A stretch of DNA of 6,900 nucleotides from Oligoflexia bacterium (GTDB lineage Bacteria; Bdellovibrionota; UBA1018; CAIMNF01): the NCBI GenBank assembly GCA_903858975.1, contig CAIOKW010000149.1, positions 1-6,900 on the forward strand, written 5' to 3'. A program made the position numbers and the translations under genes. Positions 1 to 5,531 of this stretch are shown here, in pieces (the stretch's first letter is position 1; every line of letters starts with the position of its first letter). Below the pieces are notes generated by a model, which saw only the letters and a list, made by a program, of their open reading frames with translations, was not told where the DNA came from and ran no database searches.

Positions 1-22
1 AACAGCCTCCAAAGACTGGGCG

Positions 23-28
23 TATACT
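23..28 (+). promoter_or_regulatory. possible -10 element (TATACT) close to the first start codon
   Basis: TATACT matches the sigma-70 -10 consensus at five of six positions and ends 8 bases before the ATG at 37. A transcript from it would begin at about the start codon and be leaderless or nearly so, which would fit the poor Shine-Dalgarno site. The matching -35 would lie at or just beyond the left edge of the window, so it cannot be tested here. Weak call. Confidence 0.2.
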
Positions 29-36
29 AAAAGAGT

Positions 37-420
37 ATGAAGTATAAAACTCTACTGTCAGTATTAGCATTCGTTGGAATCGGAACCCTTTTCGCAGGCT
101 GCGCAAGCCTTACCGGAGCGGAAAGCGAAGCAAACCTTTCAAAGCTTCAGCCCGGAATGACCCAGAGCAAAGTAATTAGCCTGCTGGGCACACCCGACTC
201 TGTGATTCAAACGGGCGAAAACGACAAGTGGATCTATGAATTTAGAACACAGGCCCACCAAGGCCATAATACCTTTGTTGAATTTCACTCAGGACTTGTC
301 GTTAAATCGGGTGAACTCAGTGGCCGCGAAGTGGCCGCAGCAGCAGAAAACCGCACCCCTGGCAGCTGCACAAAGTGGGGCCGCCCAGAGTTTCGCTTTG
401 AATCTCTTTGTATCCGCTAG
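37..420 (+). CDS. BamE/SmpA-OmlA-like outer-membrane lipoprotein
   Basis: Small predicted lipoprotein of 127 residues. The N-terminus is a lipoprotein signal peptide: basic MKYK, a hydrophobic stretch at about residues 5-20, and a lipobox ending FAGC with C22 as the lipidated cysteine. The +2 residue is Ala, which by the Lol rule favours the outer membrane. Residues 34-90 resemble the SmpA/OmlA (BamE) fold: LQPGMTQSKVISLLGTPD at 37-54 is the family's helix-turn signature and WIYEFR at 65-70 its first strand. In E. coli BamE is an accessory part of the BAM beta-barrel assembly machine, but this domain also occurs in many lipoproteins of unknown role, so I do not assign bamE. The tail after residue 95 has two cysteines (C111, C125) that the BamE core lacks. 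The ATG has only AAGAG one base upstream, a poor ribosome site. The stop codon abuts the next gene, so the two are probably cotranscribed. Confidence 0.85.
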   Translation: MKYKTLLSVLAFVGIGTLFAGCASLTGAESEANLSKLQPGMTQSKVISLLGTPDSVIQTGENDKWIYEFRTQAHQGHNTFVEFHSGLVVKSGELSGREVAAAAENRTPGSCTKWGRPEFRFESLCIR

Positions 421-424
421 GTGG
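419..424 (+). promoter_or_regulatory. Shine-Dalgarno-like AGGTGG favouring a TTG start at 430
   Basis: AGGTGG overlaps the upstream TAG stop and the GTG at 421. It cannot serve that GTG, but it lies 5 bases before an in-frame TTG at 430-432. The protein would then begin MIVTIHDLARGG, directly at the TRAM domain, losing only three residues. No ribosome site is visible upstream of 421, so 430 is a serious alternative start. Confidence 0.4.
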
Positions 425-1536
425 AAAATTTGATTGTTACCATTCATGATCTTGCTCGCGGAGGAGCCGGCGTAGCAAAACTCGACTCAGGAGAGATCGT
501 TTTTGTTCCTTTCACCGCACCCGGGGATAAAGTCAGCGTTCAAATCCATAAGCGTAAAAAGAATTACAGTCACGGCACGCTCGTTGAAATCCTAGAGCCT
601 TCTCCTTTAAGGGTTACCCCCAAATGTCCTAGCTTCACTCAGTGTGGCGGCTGCACTTGGCAACACCTTCCCTACTCACTTCAATTTGAAACCAAGAAAA
701 AAGGACTTCTTCAGGCACTGAAGAGAGCTTCCATTTCTATTGAAGGCATTCCTTTTGACGAAATGCCTGCTGAAAACGAATATTTTTACAGAAATCGCAT
801 TCAACTCAAAGGCAATCCTAAGACCAAAGAAATCGGCTTTTTTGAGCGCGGCACCCAGACCCTCACTCCGATTCAAACCTGCTCCATTACCGATCAAAGA
901 ATCAATGATCGTCTGAACTCTCTAGCTAAAGAGGGGTTTGACCGCTTTCAGGATCACTTCAAACTTGAGCTCGACCTCGCACCCACCGGTGAAGTGAGAG
1001 CGGCTTGGGATCAAAAAAATGCGGCCTTTGGCTTTCGCCAAGTGAACGATACTCAAAACTCTAAACTGAAGGATTGGGTCACCCGACACATTGTTCCTGC
1101 CGATCTCTTGTTTGATCTTTATGGTGGCGACGGGAACCTGAGCCTATCGCTCGCAGACAAATTTGACCGCGTTTTTTGCGTGGACCTCTTTACCCCAAAA
1201 ACAGGTCTCGAACCGACACCCGCAAACTTTCAATATGATCGACGAGACATCAACCAATGGGCGCGCTCCGCACTTCCTCAGGGCTTGTTGGGTAAAACCA
1301 CATCTCTGATCCTTGACCCCCCTCGCGAGGGAGTAGGGCAAAGCTTTGAGACCATTCATAATAAAATCTCAAAAATCACCGTGAAAAGCGCCATTTTGGT
1401 CAGTTGTGACGTGGACTCCTTTACTCGTGACTCACTTAGTTTTCTTCAAAGCGGCTACCAACTGAAACACTTGGGAGCCCTGGATCTGTTTCCACAGACT
1501 CCACACCTCGAATGTCTTGCTCTTTTTTCAAAATAA
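421..1536 (+). CDS. rlmD: RlmD-type 23S rRNA (uracil-5-)-methyltransferase with [4Fe-4S] cluster
   Basis: Class I SAM-dependent RNA m5U methyltransferase of the TrmA/RlmC/RlmD family, acting on rRNA in the cytoplasm; 371 residues against 433 in E. coli RlmD. Domains in order: a TRAM-type RNA-binding beta-barrel at about 3-60; an iron-sulfur site with C69-X5-C75-X2-C78 plus C154, matching the spacing of E. coli RlmD C81/C87/C90/C162; a central RNA-binding region; and a Rossmann methyltransferase domain from about 205. QVN at 207-209, FDLYGGDGN (231-239, SAM-binding motif I) and DPPREG (299-304) are all present. C329 in LVSCD is the expected nucleophile attacking uracil C6, and E364 in PHLEC the expected general base. 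The iron-sulfur cysteines argue for RlmD rather than TrmA. RlmD targets U1939 in E. coli; the site here is inferred. The GTG start abuts the previous stop. A TTG at 430 has a better ribosome site and still includes the TRAM domain. Confidence 0.93.
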   Translation: MENLIVTIHDLARGGAGVAKLDSGEIVFVPFTAPGDKVSVQIHKRKKNYSHGTLVEILEPSPLRVTPKCPSFTQCGGCTWQHLPYSLQFETKKKGLLQALKRASISIEGIPFDEMPAENEYFYRNRIQLKGNPKTKEIGFFERGTQTLTPIQTCSITDQRINDRLNSLAKEGFDRFQDHFKLELDLAPTGEVRAAWDQKNAAFGFRQVNDTQNSKLKDWVTRHIVPADLLFDLYGGDGNLSLSLADKFDRVFCVDLFTPKTGLEPTPANFQYDRRDINQWARSALPQGLLGKTTSLILDPPREGVGQSFETIHNKISKITVKSAILVSCDVDSFTRDSLSFLQSGYQLKHLGALDLFPQTPHLECLALFSK

Positions 1537-1552
1537 GCGTTAAAATTGACAC

Positions 1553-2323
1553 ATGAAAATGAATGCTCGTGCATTACTTCTCGGATTATTTTTCCTAGGG
1601 CTCATGGGTTGTGCCACCGGCTCTTCCCGAACCCTCTCTAGCAAAGAGACCAAAGTAGACGGCCTCTTAAATCTTGCCTCTGCTTCTATCAACGAGGGTG
1701 ACTACATCAGCGCTCTTGAGTATTTAAATCAAGTCAGAGAGCTCGATGACTCCAATCCGAAAGAATACTATTTCTACTCTCTCGCGTACCTAGGGAAGAA
1801 AGAAGTTCGACTTGCAACCGACGCCGCACGAAGAGCCATTCACTTGGATCCAAAATATTCAGCTGCAAAAAATACTCTCGGCAAGCTCTTACTTGACCAA
1901 GGTAAATATGACGAATCAGAAAAATACCTACTCGAAGCTGCAAACGACTTACTCAATCGAGAATCAGGTCTTCCCAAGCTCAACTTGGGCGTTCTTTATT
2001 TCAAAACGCTTAAATATGCTAAATCAGAAAAATGGCTGAATCTTGCAATTGAAGAGCGCTCCTCTCTTTCTTGTCTTGCACAGTTTTACATTGGCAAGAT
2101 TCGCCTGACCCAAAACGATCTGAACCATGCCGAGAAAGCATTTACTGCTTCCGCTAAAGGCGGCTGCTCTGCAATGAGCGAGGCTCACCTGGCGATCGGA
2201 CAGACCCTCGCCCGAGAAAAAAAATATGATCAAGCGAGAGCAAAGTTTATTGAGATTCAAAGACTCTTCCCATCCAGTGATGCCTACGACAAAGCCGTCG
2301 AATACTTAAGAGAAATTCCGTGA
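1553..2323 (+). CDS. TPR-repeat lipoprotein, PilF/PilW/Tgl type
   Basis: Predicted outer-membrane lipoprotein of 256 residues built almost entirely of tetratricopeptide repeats. The signal peptide ends in a lipobox LMGC with C20 as lipidation site and Ala at +2 (outer membrane by the Lol rule). Helical TPR pairs run from about residue 35 to 250. Clear units are at 35-67 (GDYISALEYLNQV), 69-102 (ATDAARRAIHLDP), 104-137 (GKYDESEKYLLEAA), 142-170, 175-200 and 210-243 (KKYDQARAKFIEI). Length, architecture and position before rodZ match PilF/PilW/Tgl, the pilotin that helps the type IV pilus secretin PilQ reach or assemble in the outer membrane. No pilus gene is visible here, so this role rests on architecture and synteny. 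C174 and C205 could form a disulfide in the periplasm. It starts 16 nt after the rlmD-like stop. ATGs at 1553 and 1559 are both possible and neither has a good ribosome site. Its stop overlaps the rodZ start. Confidence 0.88.
   Translation: MKMNARALLLGLFFLGLMGCATGSSRTLSSKETKVDGLLNLASASINEGDYISALEYLNQVRELDDSNPKEYYFYSLAYLGKKEVRLATDAARRAIHLDPKYSAAKNTLGKLLLDQGKYDESEKYLLEAANDLLNRESGLPKLNLGVLYFKTLKYAKSEKWLNLAIEERSSLSCLAQFYIGKIRLTQNDLNHAEKAFTASAKGGCSAMSEAHLAIGQTLAREKKYDQARAKFIEIQRLFPSSDAYDKAVEYLREIP
2307..2312 (+). promoter_or_regulatory. ribosome-binding site TAAGAG for rodZ
   Basis: TAAGAG lies seven bases before the GTG at 2320, inside the last codons of the TPR gene. It supports this GTG as the start, in line with the RodZ domain beginning at once in the protein. 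Confidence 0.45.
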
Positions 2324-3360
2324 CTTTAGGACAAACCCTCAAAAACCGCAGGAAAGAACTTGGAAGAAGCCTCGAGCAGGTCGCTGCCCTCACTAAGATT
2401 CATATTAAAATCTTAACCGCACTTGAGGAAGACCATTACAGCGAGCTGCCCGCGAGAGCGTTCACTCGGGGCTTTATTGTCAATTACGCTAAAGCATTAA
2501 AGCTAGATCCCAATCAGACTCTCGAAACCTTTCACGACTTTCTTGAACAGAAATTCTCTGAACGCCCCAATAGAGATCAAGGGCATCAAGGCTATGCCTT
2601 TGAAGGAAAAGAGCTCGAGCAAAATCGCCGATGGATGATGGTCGGTGGATCACTTGCGGCTATTTTTGCAGTTGCCGTTCTTTTGGTATTTAAGCCCGAG
2701 AATCACAAACGAAAAGAAAAACACAAAGAGTTCGAAGAAGAAGTAGAGGAAACCACACTTGAGCCAGGCCTCACCCCTGCTCCCATCGGCTCCCCATCTC
2801 CTTCTCCACATGGTCCACTCATTAGTTTCACAGGGATTCCAAACGCCGTAAACTCAAGCGTCAATCCCATGAGCCAAAAACCTTTTGTATTCTCTAATCC
2901 ATCGAGCACGCCTGCAGCATTGGCCTCGCCCACATCAACGGCCACACCCGCAAGCACCCCAGCACCCAGCGCTTCACCAGCCGCCTCACCGAGCCCAAGC
3001 CCTACCACCAAACCTGATCCCTTGAACAAGGGCGACAGCCTGACCGCGGAGGAAGTAAAGCTTAGAATCACATTCCAAGCCAAGGAAGACGCTTTGGTTC
3101 GCTTTAAATCAGATGACCGAACCCCAGGAATGATCATTCTCCGTAAAGGGAAATCCCTAGTCGTAAAAGCGAAGCAACGACTCCTATTTGAAACCAACCA
3201 TCCCGAAAACCTTCAGTATCGTGGGAGCAATGGAAGCATGAAAGCTCTCGAGGAAGCCAAAGGAGAGCTTGGGCCTAACTCAGTGCCCCATTCATATTCA
3301 GGCGAAGAAATGGGAAAAAACAAACTTCCAGACCAAGTGCCCCCACCTAAGGCTCAGTAG
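2320..3360 (+). CDS. rodZ: RodZ-like cytoskeleton/cell-shape protein
   Basis: Bitopic membrane protein of 346 residues (E. coli RodZ has 337) expected to couple cytoplasmic MreB filaments to the periplasmic wall-elongation machinery. Residues 1-75 are a RodZ-type helix-turn-helix domain starting GQTLKNRRKELG, with the conserved helix ARAFTRGFIVNYAKAL (45-60); the matching region of E. coli RodZ contacts MreB. A transmembrane helix spans about 105-124. It is followed by a block rich first in Lys/Arg and then in Glu (125-145), a Pro/Ser/Thr/Ala linker (about 150-235) and a DUF4115-like beta domain (about 240-320; VKLRITFQAKEDALVRF and the NLQYRGSNGSM motif). The last 20 residues are a Pro/Lys-rich tail. 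The GTG start overlaps the upstream stop as GTGA and has TAAGAG seven bases ahead, so translational coupling is likely. Basic residues flank the membrane helix on both sides, which is unusual. Confidence 0.92.
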   Translation: MTLGQTLKNRRKELGRSLEQVAALTKIHIKILTALEEDHYSELPARAFTRGFIVNYAKALKLDPNQTLETFHDFLEQKFSERPNRDQGHQGYAFEGKELEQNRRWMMVGGSLAAIFAVAVLLVFKPENHKRKEKHKEFEEEVEETTLEPGLTPAPIGSPSPSPHGPLISFTGIPNAVNSSVNPMSQKPFVFSNPSSTPAALASPTSTATPASTPAPSASPAASPSPSPTTKPDPLNKGDSLTAEEVKLRITFQAKEDALVRFKSDDRTPGMIILRKGKSLVVKAKQRLLFETNHPENLQYRGSNGSMKALEEAKGELGPNSVPHSYSGEEMGKNKLPDQVPPPKAQ

Positions 3361-3459
3361 GCTGTTTTGGCCCATGCGCTTTGCAGCATTTTATAATAAT
3401 TCTTTAATCCTTGAGCCTACCTTATAAGATCTTAGGGACCTTAGGGCAAACTCAAGAAC

Positions 3460-3489
3460 TTATCCCCAAGGTTTCGACACTTATCCACC
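3460..3489 (+). promoter_or_regulatory. tandem pair of DnaA-box-like 9-mers, 21 bp apart
   Basis: TTATCCCCA (3460-3468) and TTATCCACC (3481-3489) each match TTATCCACA at eight of nine positions. They lie in the same orientation with starts exactly 21 bp apart, two helical turns, so both would face the same side of the helix. Whether DnaA binds them is inference. Confidence 0.35.
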
Positions 3490-3558
3490 AGACTCAAGTG
3501 TTCGTAATGAATGAATATTTTTCCTTATATATTGGCTTTTAACGACCTAAGTATTTTT

Positions 3559-3567
3559 TTATCAACA
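3559..3567 (+). promoter_or_regulatory. DnaA-box-like 9-mer TTATCAACA
   Basis: Eight of nine positions match TTATCCACA. It lies inside the most AT-rich part of the gap, directly after a seven-base T-tract, where chance matches are more likely. It gains weight only as part of the group of four. Confidence 0.25.
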
Positions 3568-3610
3568 TTATAGGGTTTTTCAGGTGTTTTTTTGACGGGT
3601 GTTGGAATTT

Positions 3611-3619
3611 TGTCGATAA
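3611..3619 (-). promoter_or_regulatory. inverted DnaA-box-like 9-mer (TTATCGACA on the - strand)
   Basis: The + strand reads TGTCGATAA, the complement of TTATCGACA, with one mismatch to TTATCCACA. It points against the other three candidates. It sits in the loop of a 7-bp AT-rich inverted repeat (AATTTTG at 3606-3612, CAAAATT at 3626-3632) that reaches into the stop codon of the methyltransferase gene. Confidence 0.25.
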
Positions 3620-3630
3620 ATGGGCCAAAA

Positions 3631-4425
3631 TTACACGTTAGTTCGCTGAAAGCAGTAACCCTCAAGCCAATAACTACATTCAATTTCAGCACTCTGATTC
3701 CAGAATGGAGACAGCTCCTGGCGCATTTTCTCTCTGATGGTCGGAATCTCTGCCGCAGGAAGCGTTTGCTCATAAGCCAAGTACCGTGACTGAGAAATGA
3801 GCGCTCCCCAAAAGCTCTCTAAATCAAAGCGTTCCATTTTTTGAAACGAAATGGAGCCTCGCTCCACGATTCCACTGAGAGCCCTGAGTGGCTCTGTAAG
3901 CTCCCGTAAGGTTCCTCGAGGCTTCTGGTGAGGGACTCTCCATTTCAGATTAAACTCGCGCCTCACCCACTCATTGAGGGAAAGGTAATCGGGCACCTTA
4001 GCCTTAGGGAATTGGTACTCAAAAACATAGATCACGCCCCCCGGACGAAGTGAGCGCAACATGGCATGAATGGTTCTTTCTGCATCCATCCAGTGCCAGG
4101 CCGATCCCACCAAAATTAAATCGACAGGTTTTGAAATCTCGAAAGACTCCGCAGGAGCCACCAGTCGCTCTATAGAATGAGGAAGCCCTGATAAGGTCTT
4201 TAGACTTTCCTGCAACATCTGGGGATCCCGCTCAACCAGAGTGACCTCAGCATGGGAATAAAACGAAAGGAAAGAGTGACTCGAGATTCCAGTCCCCGCA
4301 CCTAAATCAAGCACACGAAGAGGTGCTAAAGAACAAGGGCCCAAAAAGGACTTCAGTGGAGCGAAGATTTCCGCAGGATAATGAGTTCGGTATTGAGAAT
4401 AAGACCGGGGCTCAAACTTCGCCAT
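3631..4425 (-). CDS. class I SAM-dependent methyltransferase, substrate unknown
   Basis: Predicted soluble methyltransferase of 264 residues. It opens with FEPRSYSQYRTHYP, a lead-in common in Methyltransf_11/25-type enzymes. The Rossmann core follows: motif I VLDLGAGTG (38-46) binds SAM, VTLVERDP (61-68) ends in the acidic residue expected to hold the ribose, VDLILVGSAWHWMD (101-114) is the motif IV region, and LRPGG (126-130) precedes a later strand. The C-terminal half (about 140-264) has aromatic residues and no feature I recognise, so the substrate cannot be read from sequence. I chose the ATG at 4425 because it overlaps the lptF-like stop by one base (TAATG). A longer frame to 4530 exists but would put 35 residues without a methyltransferase motif over the end of the neighbour. 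There is no ribosome site, consistent with coupled translation. Glycan or lipid methylation is possible from context but unproven. Confidence 0.85.
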   Translation of the reverse strand: MAKFEPRSYSQYRTHYPAEIFAPLKSFLGPCSLAPLRVLDLGAGTGISSHSFLSFYSHAEVTLVERDPQMLQESLKTLSGLPHSIERLVAPAESFEISKPVDLILVGSAWHWMDAERTIHAMLRSLRPGGVIYVFEYQFPKAKVPDYLSLNEWVRREFNLKWRVPHQKPRGTLRELTEPLRALSGIVERGSISFQKMERFDLESFWGALISQSRYLAYEQTLPAAEIPTIREKMRQELSPFWNQSAEIECSYWLEGYCFQRTNV

Positions 4426-5531
4426 TACCAGGAGGCTCGACGAAAAGTAAACAAGCCTGCAGCCAATACCAACAAGTTTGGAATCTGAACCGCAAGCCAT
4501 GGCAACACATGACCTGAATCGCCTAGCCAAATCGAAGCGACCTGAACCTGCCAGTAAAGCGCCATGGTAACGAAAGCCACCAACATCACGCCAAATTTTG
4601 CACCACGCGTTCTCACCGTTCCAAAACCCATACCCAAAAAAACAAACAGGATCGGAGTGAGGGCAACCGCAAATCGCCTCCAGCGCTCGGTCAGCAATTC
4701 TCGCAAAAATGAAGGCGAAGTATCGGGGGCCTGAATCTTTCGGCCCAACTCCGCAACGCTGTACATTTTGGGCTTATACCCAAACTTCCCCGTAGAATCT
4801 GGAATATCAAAGAAGATCTGATAAGTTCCAAACTTCATCTTATTGTAAGCCCCACCCAGACGATCGGATTGATGAATGCTTCCATCCTGAAGCTGAAGTA
4901 CAATCCCACCCAGATCATCTTCGCTGGACTGTACCCGAATTAACTCTCCCGTTTTGGAAACCACGGTCAGTGGATGCTTTTCATCTCGTTCATCGTAGAT
5001 AAAAACCTTCTCCATCTTTCCTGCACGATTGTTAGCCTTTTCGGTGTACAGAAGGAGATTAAAAAACCCGGAACTAAAAGTCCCTTCGTTAATGGCACTC
5101 GCAAATTTCCGATTTCCGATTTTGATGAGCGTATTTCGCATGGCCACTTCTGACCAAGGTGCCCAATTTAAATTTAAAAGCAGCGATAGTCCCGCCACGA
5201 TAAAGGAGAGCGTAAAAACCGGAGCGGAAATACGCCAAAGACTCATGCCTCCCGCTTTCATTGCCACCACTTCGCTGTCCCCTGAAAGCCTTGAGAATGC
5301 AAAGAGCACTCCGATCAAAAATGCCATCGGAAGCCCAAGTGGGAGAAAGTTCAAGACCAAGGTGCCGAGTAACTTGAGCACCAACCCAAGCGGCGCATTG
5401 TTGACAATCAATTCCTCAGCCAATCGCAACATTTGGAATAAAAGAAAGACGAAGGAAAAGAAAAAAATCCCACCTAAGAAGGGATTTAGCACTTCTCTAA
5501 AAATATAGAGGTCAATTTTCCTAATACGCAT
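4425..5531 (-). CDS. lptF: LptF/LptG-family LPS export permease (LptF-like)
   Basis: Inner-membrane permease of the YjgP/YjgQ family, 368 residues, a normal family length. LptF and LptG form the membrane part of the LptB2FG ABC transporter, which pulls lipopolysaccharide from the inner membrane and passes it to LptC and LptA. The sequence shows the usual plan: transmembrane helices at about 13-36, 50-77 and 101-121, a periplasmic beta-jellyroll region at about 130-275, then helices at about 284-303, 310-333 and 341-363. The cytoplasmic loop after helix 2 carries RLSGDSEVVAMKAGG (81-95), the family's signature and the site that contacts LptB. The region before helix 2 looks more like LptF than LptG, but I cannot separate the two securely. 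No second family member is adjacent, so the partner must lie elsewhere. The ATG lies inside the 3' end of the sugar transferase gene (11-nt overlap); the stop shares a base with the next start. Confidence 0.9.
   Translation of the reverse strand: MRIRKIDLYIFREVLNPFLGGIFFFSFVFLLFQMLRLAEELIVNNAPLGLVLKLLGTLVLNFLPLGLPMAFLIGVLFAFSRLSGDSEVVAMKAGGMSLWRISAPVFTLSFIVAGLSLLLNLNWAPWSEVAMRNTLIKIGNRKFASAINEGTFSSGFFNLLLYTEKANNRAGKMEKVFIYDERDEKHPLTVVSKTGELIRVQSSEDDLGGIVLQLQDGSIHQSDRLGGAYNKMKFGTYQIFFDIPDSTGKFGYKPKMYSVAELGRKIQAPDTSPSFLRELLTERWRRFAVALTPILFVFLGMGFGTVRTRGAKFGVMLVAFVTMALYWQVQVASIWLGDSGHVLPWLAVQIPNLLVLAAGLFTFRRASW

Larger units (their letters stand above)
3361..3630. other. AT-rich convergent intergenic region with DnaA-box-like motifs
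   Basis: This gap separates the 3' ends of the two convergent blocks. I see no convincing gene; the short reading frames crossing it are mostly shadows of the methyltransferase gene. It holds a perfect TATAAT (3392-3397), a 10-bp palindrome TAAGATCTTA (3425-3434), tandem CTTAGGG copies 9 bp apart (3431, 3440), two ACTCAAG copies 42 bp apart (3450, 3492) and an inverted copy CTTGAG (3410-3415). It also contains four near-consensus DnaA boxes and, from about 3499 to 3598, a stretch of about 28% GC by hand count with T-tracts at 3518, 3537, 3554, 3576 and 3587. The T-tracts are not preceded by strong GC-rich stems, so I do not call them terminators. Confidence 0.6.

Noticed and set aside
1546..1551. 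Perfect -35 hexamer TTGACA just before the TPR lipoprotein gene
   Set aside because: A -10 at 16-18 bp spacing would fall inside the coding region, and the bases there (GTGCAT, CATTAC) are poor matches. It could not drive a full-length message for this gene.
2703..3197. 164-residue open frame on the - strand inside rodZ
   Set aside because: It mirrors the Pro/Ser/Thr-rich linker of RodZ, whose codons read as Gly/Ala/Val-rich on the other strand. No domain, and rodZ is clearly the real gene.
3361..3392. Possible intrinsic terminator after rodZ (GCTG ... CAGC followed by ATTTTAT)
   Set aside because: The stem is only four base pairs with a 19-base loop and the T-run is interrupted; not credible as a terminator.
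3554..3593. Seven-base T-runs that could be terminator tails for the + strand
   Set aside because: No GC-rich stem of useful length precedes either run. On the - strand they are A-runs and cannot serve the other block.
3592..3789. 65-residue + strand frame starting TTG, with only its first 39 bases in the gap
   Set aside because: Most of it is antisense to the methyltransferase C-terminus, with no ribosome site and no recognisable domain.
4426..4530. N-terminal extension of the methyltransferase by 35 residues
   Set aside because: It would overlap the conserved end of the LptF-like protein in another frame; the TAATG coupling at 4425 and the start of the family similarity fit the shorter protein.
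5029..5508. 159-residue open frame on the + strand inside the lptF-like gene
   Set aside because: It is antisense to a strongly conserved membrane protein, basic and low in recognisable motifs; a shadow frame.
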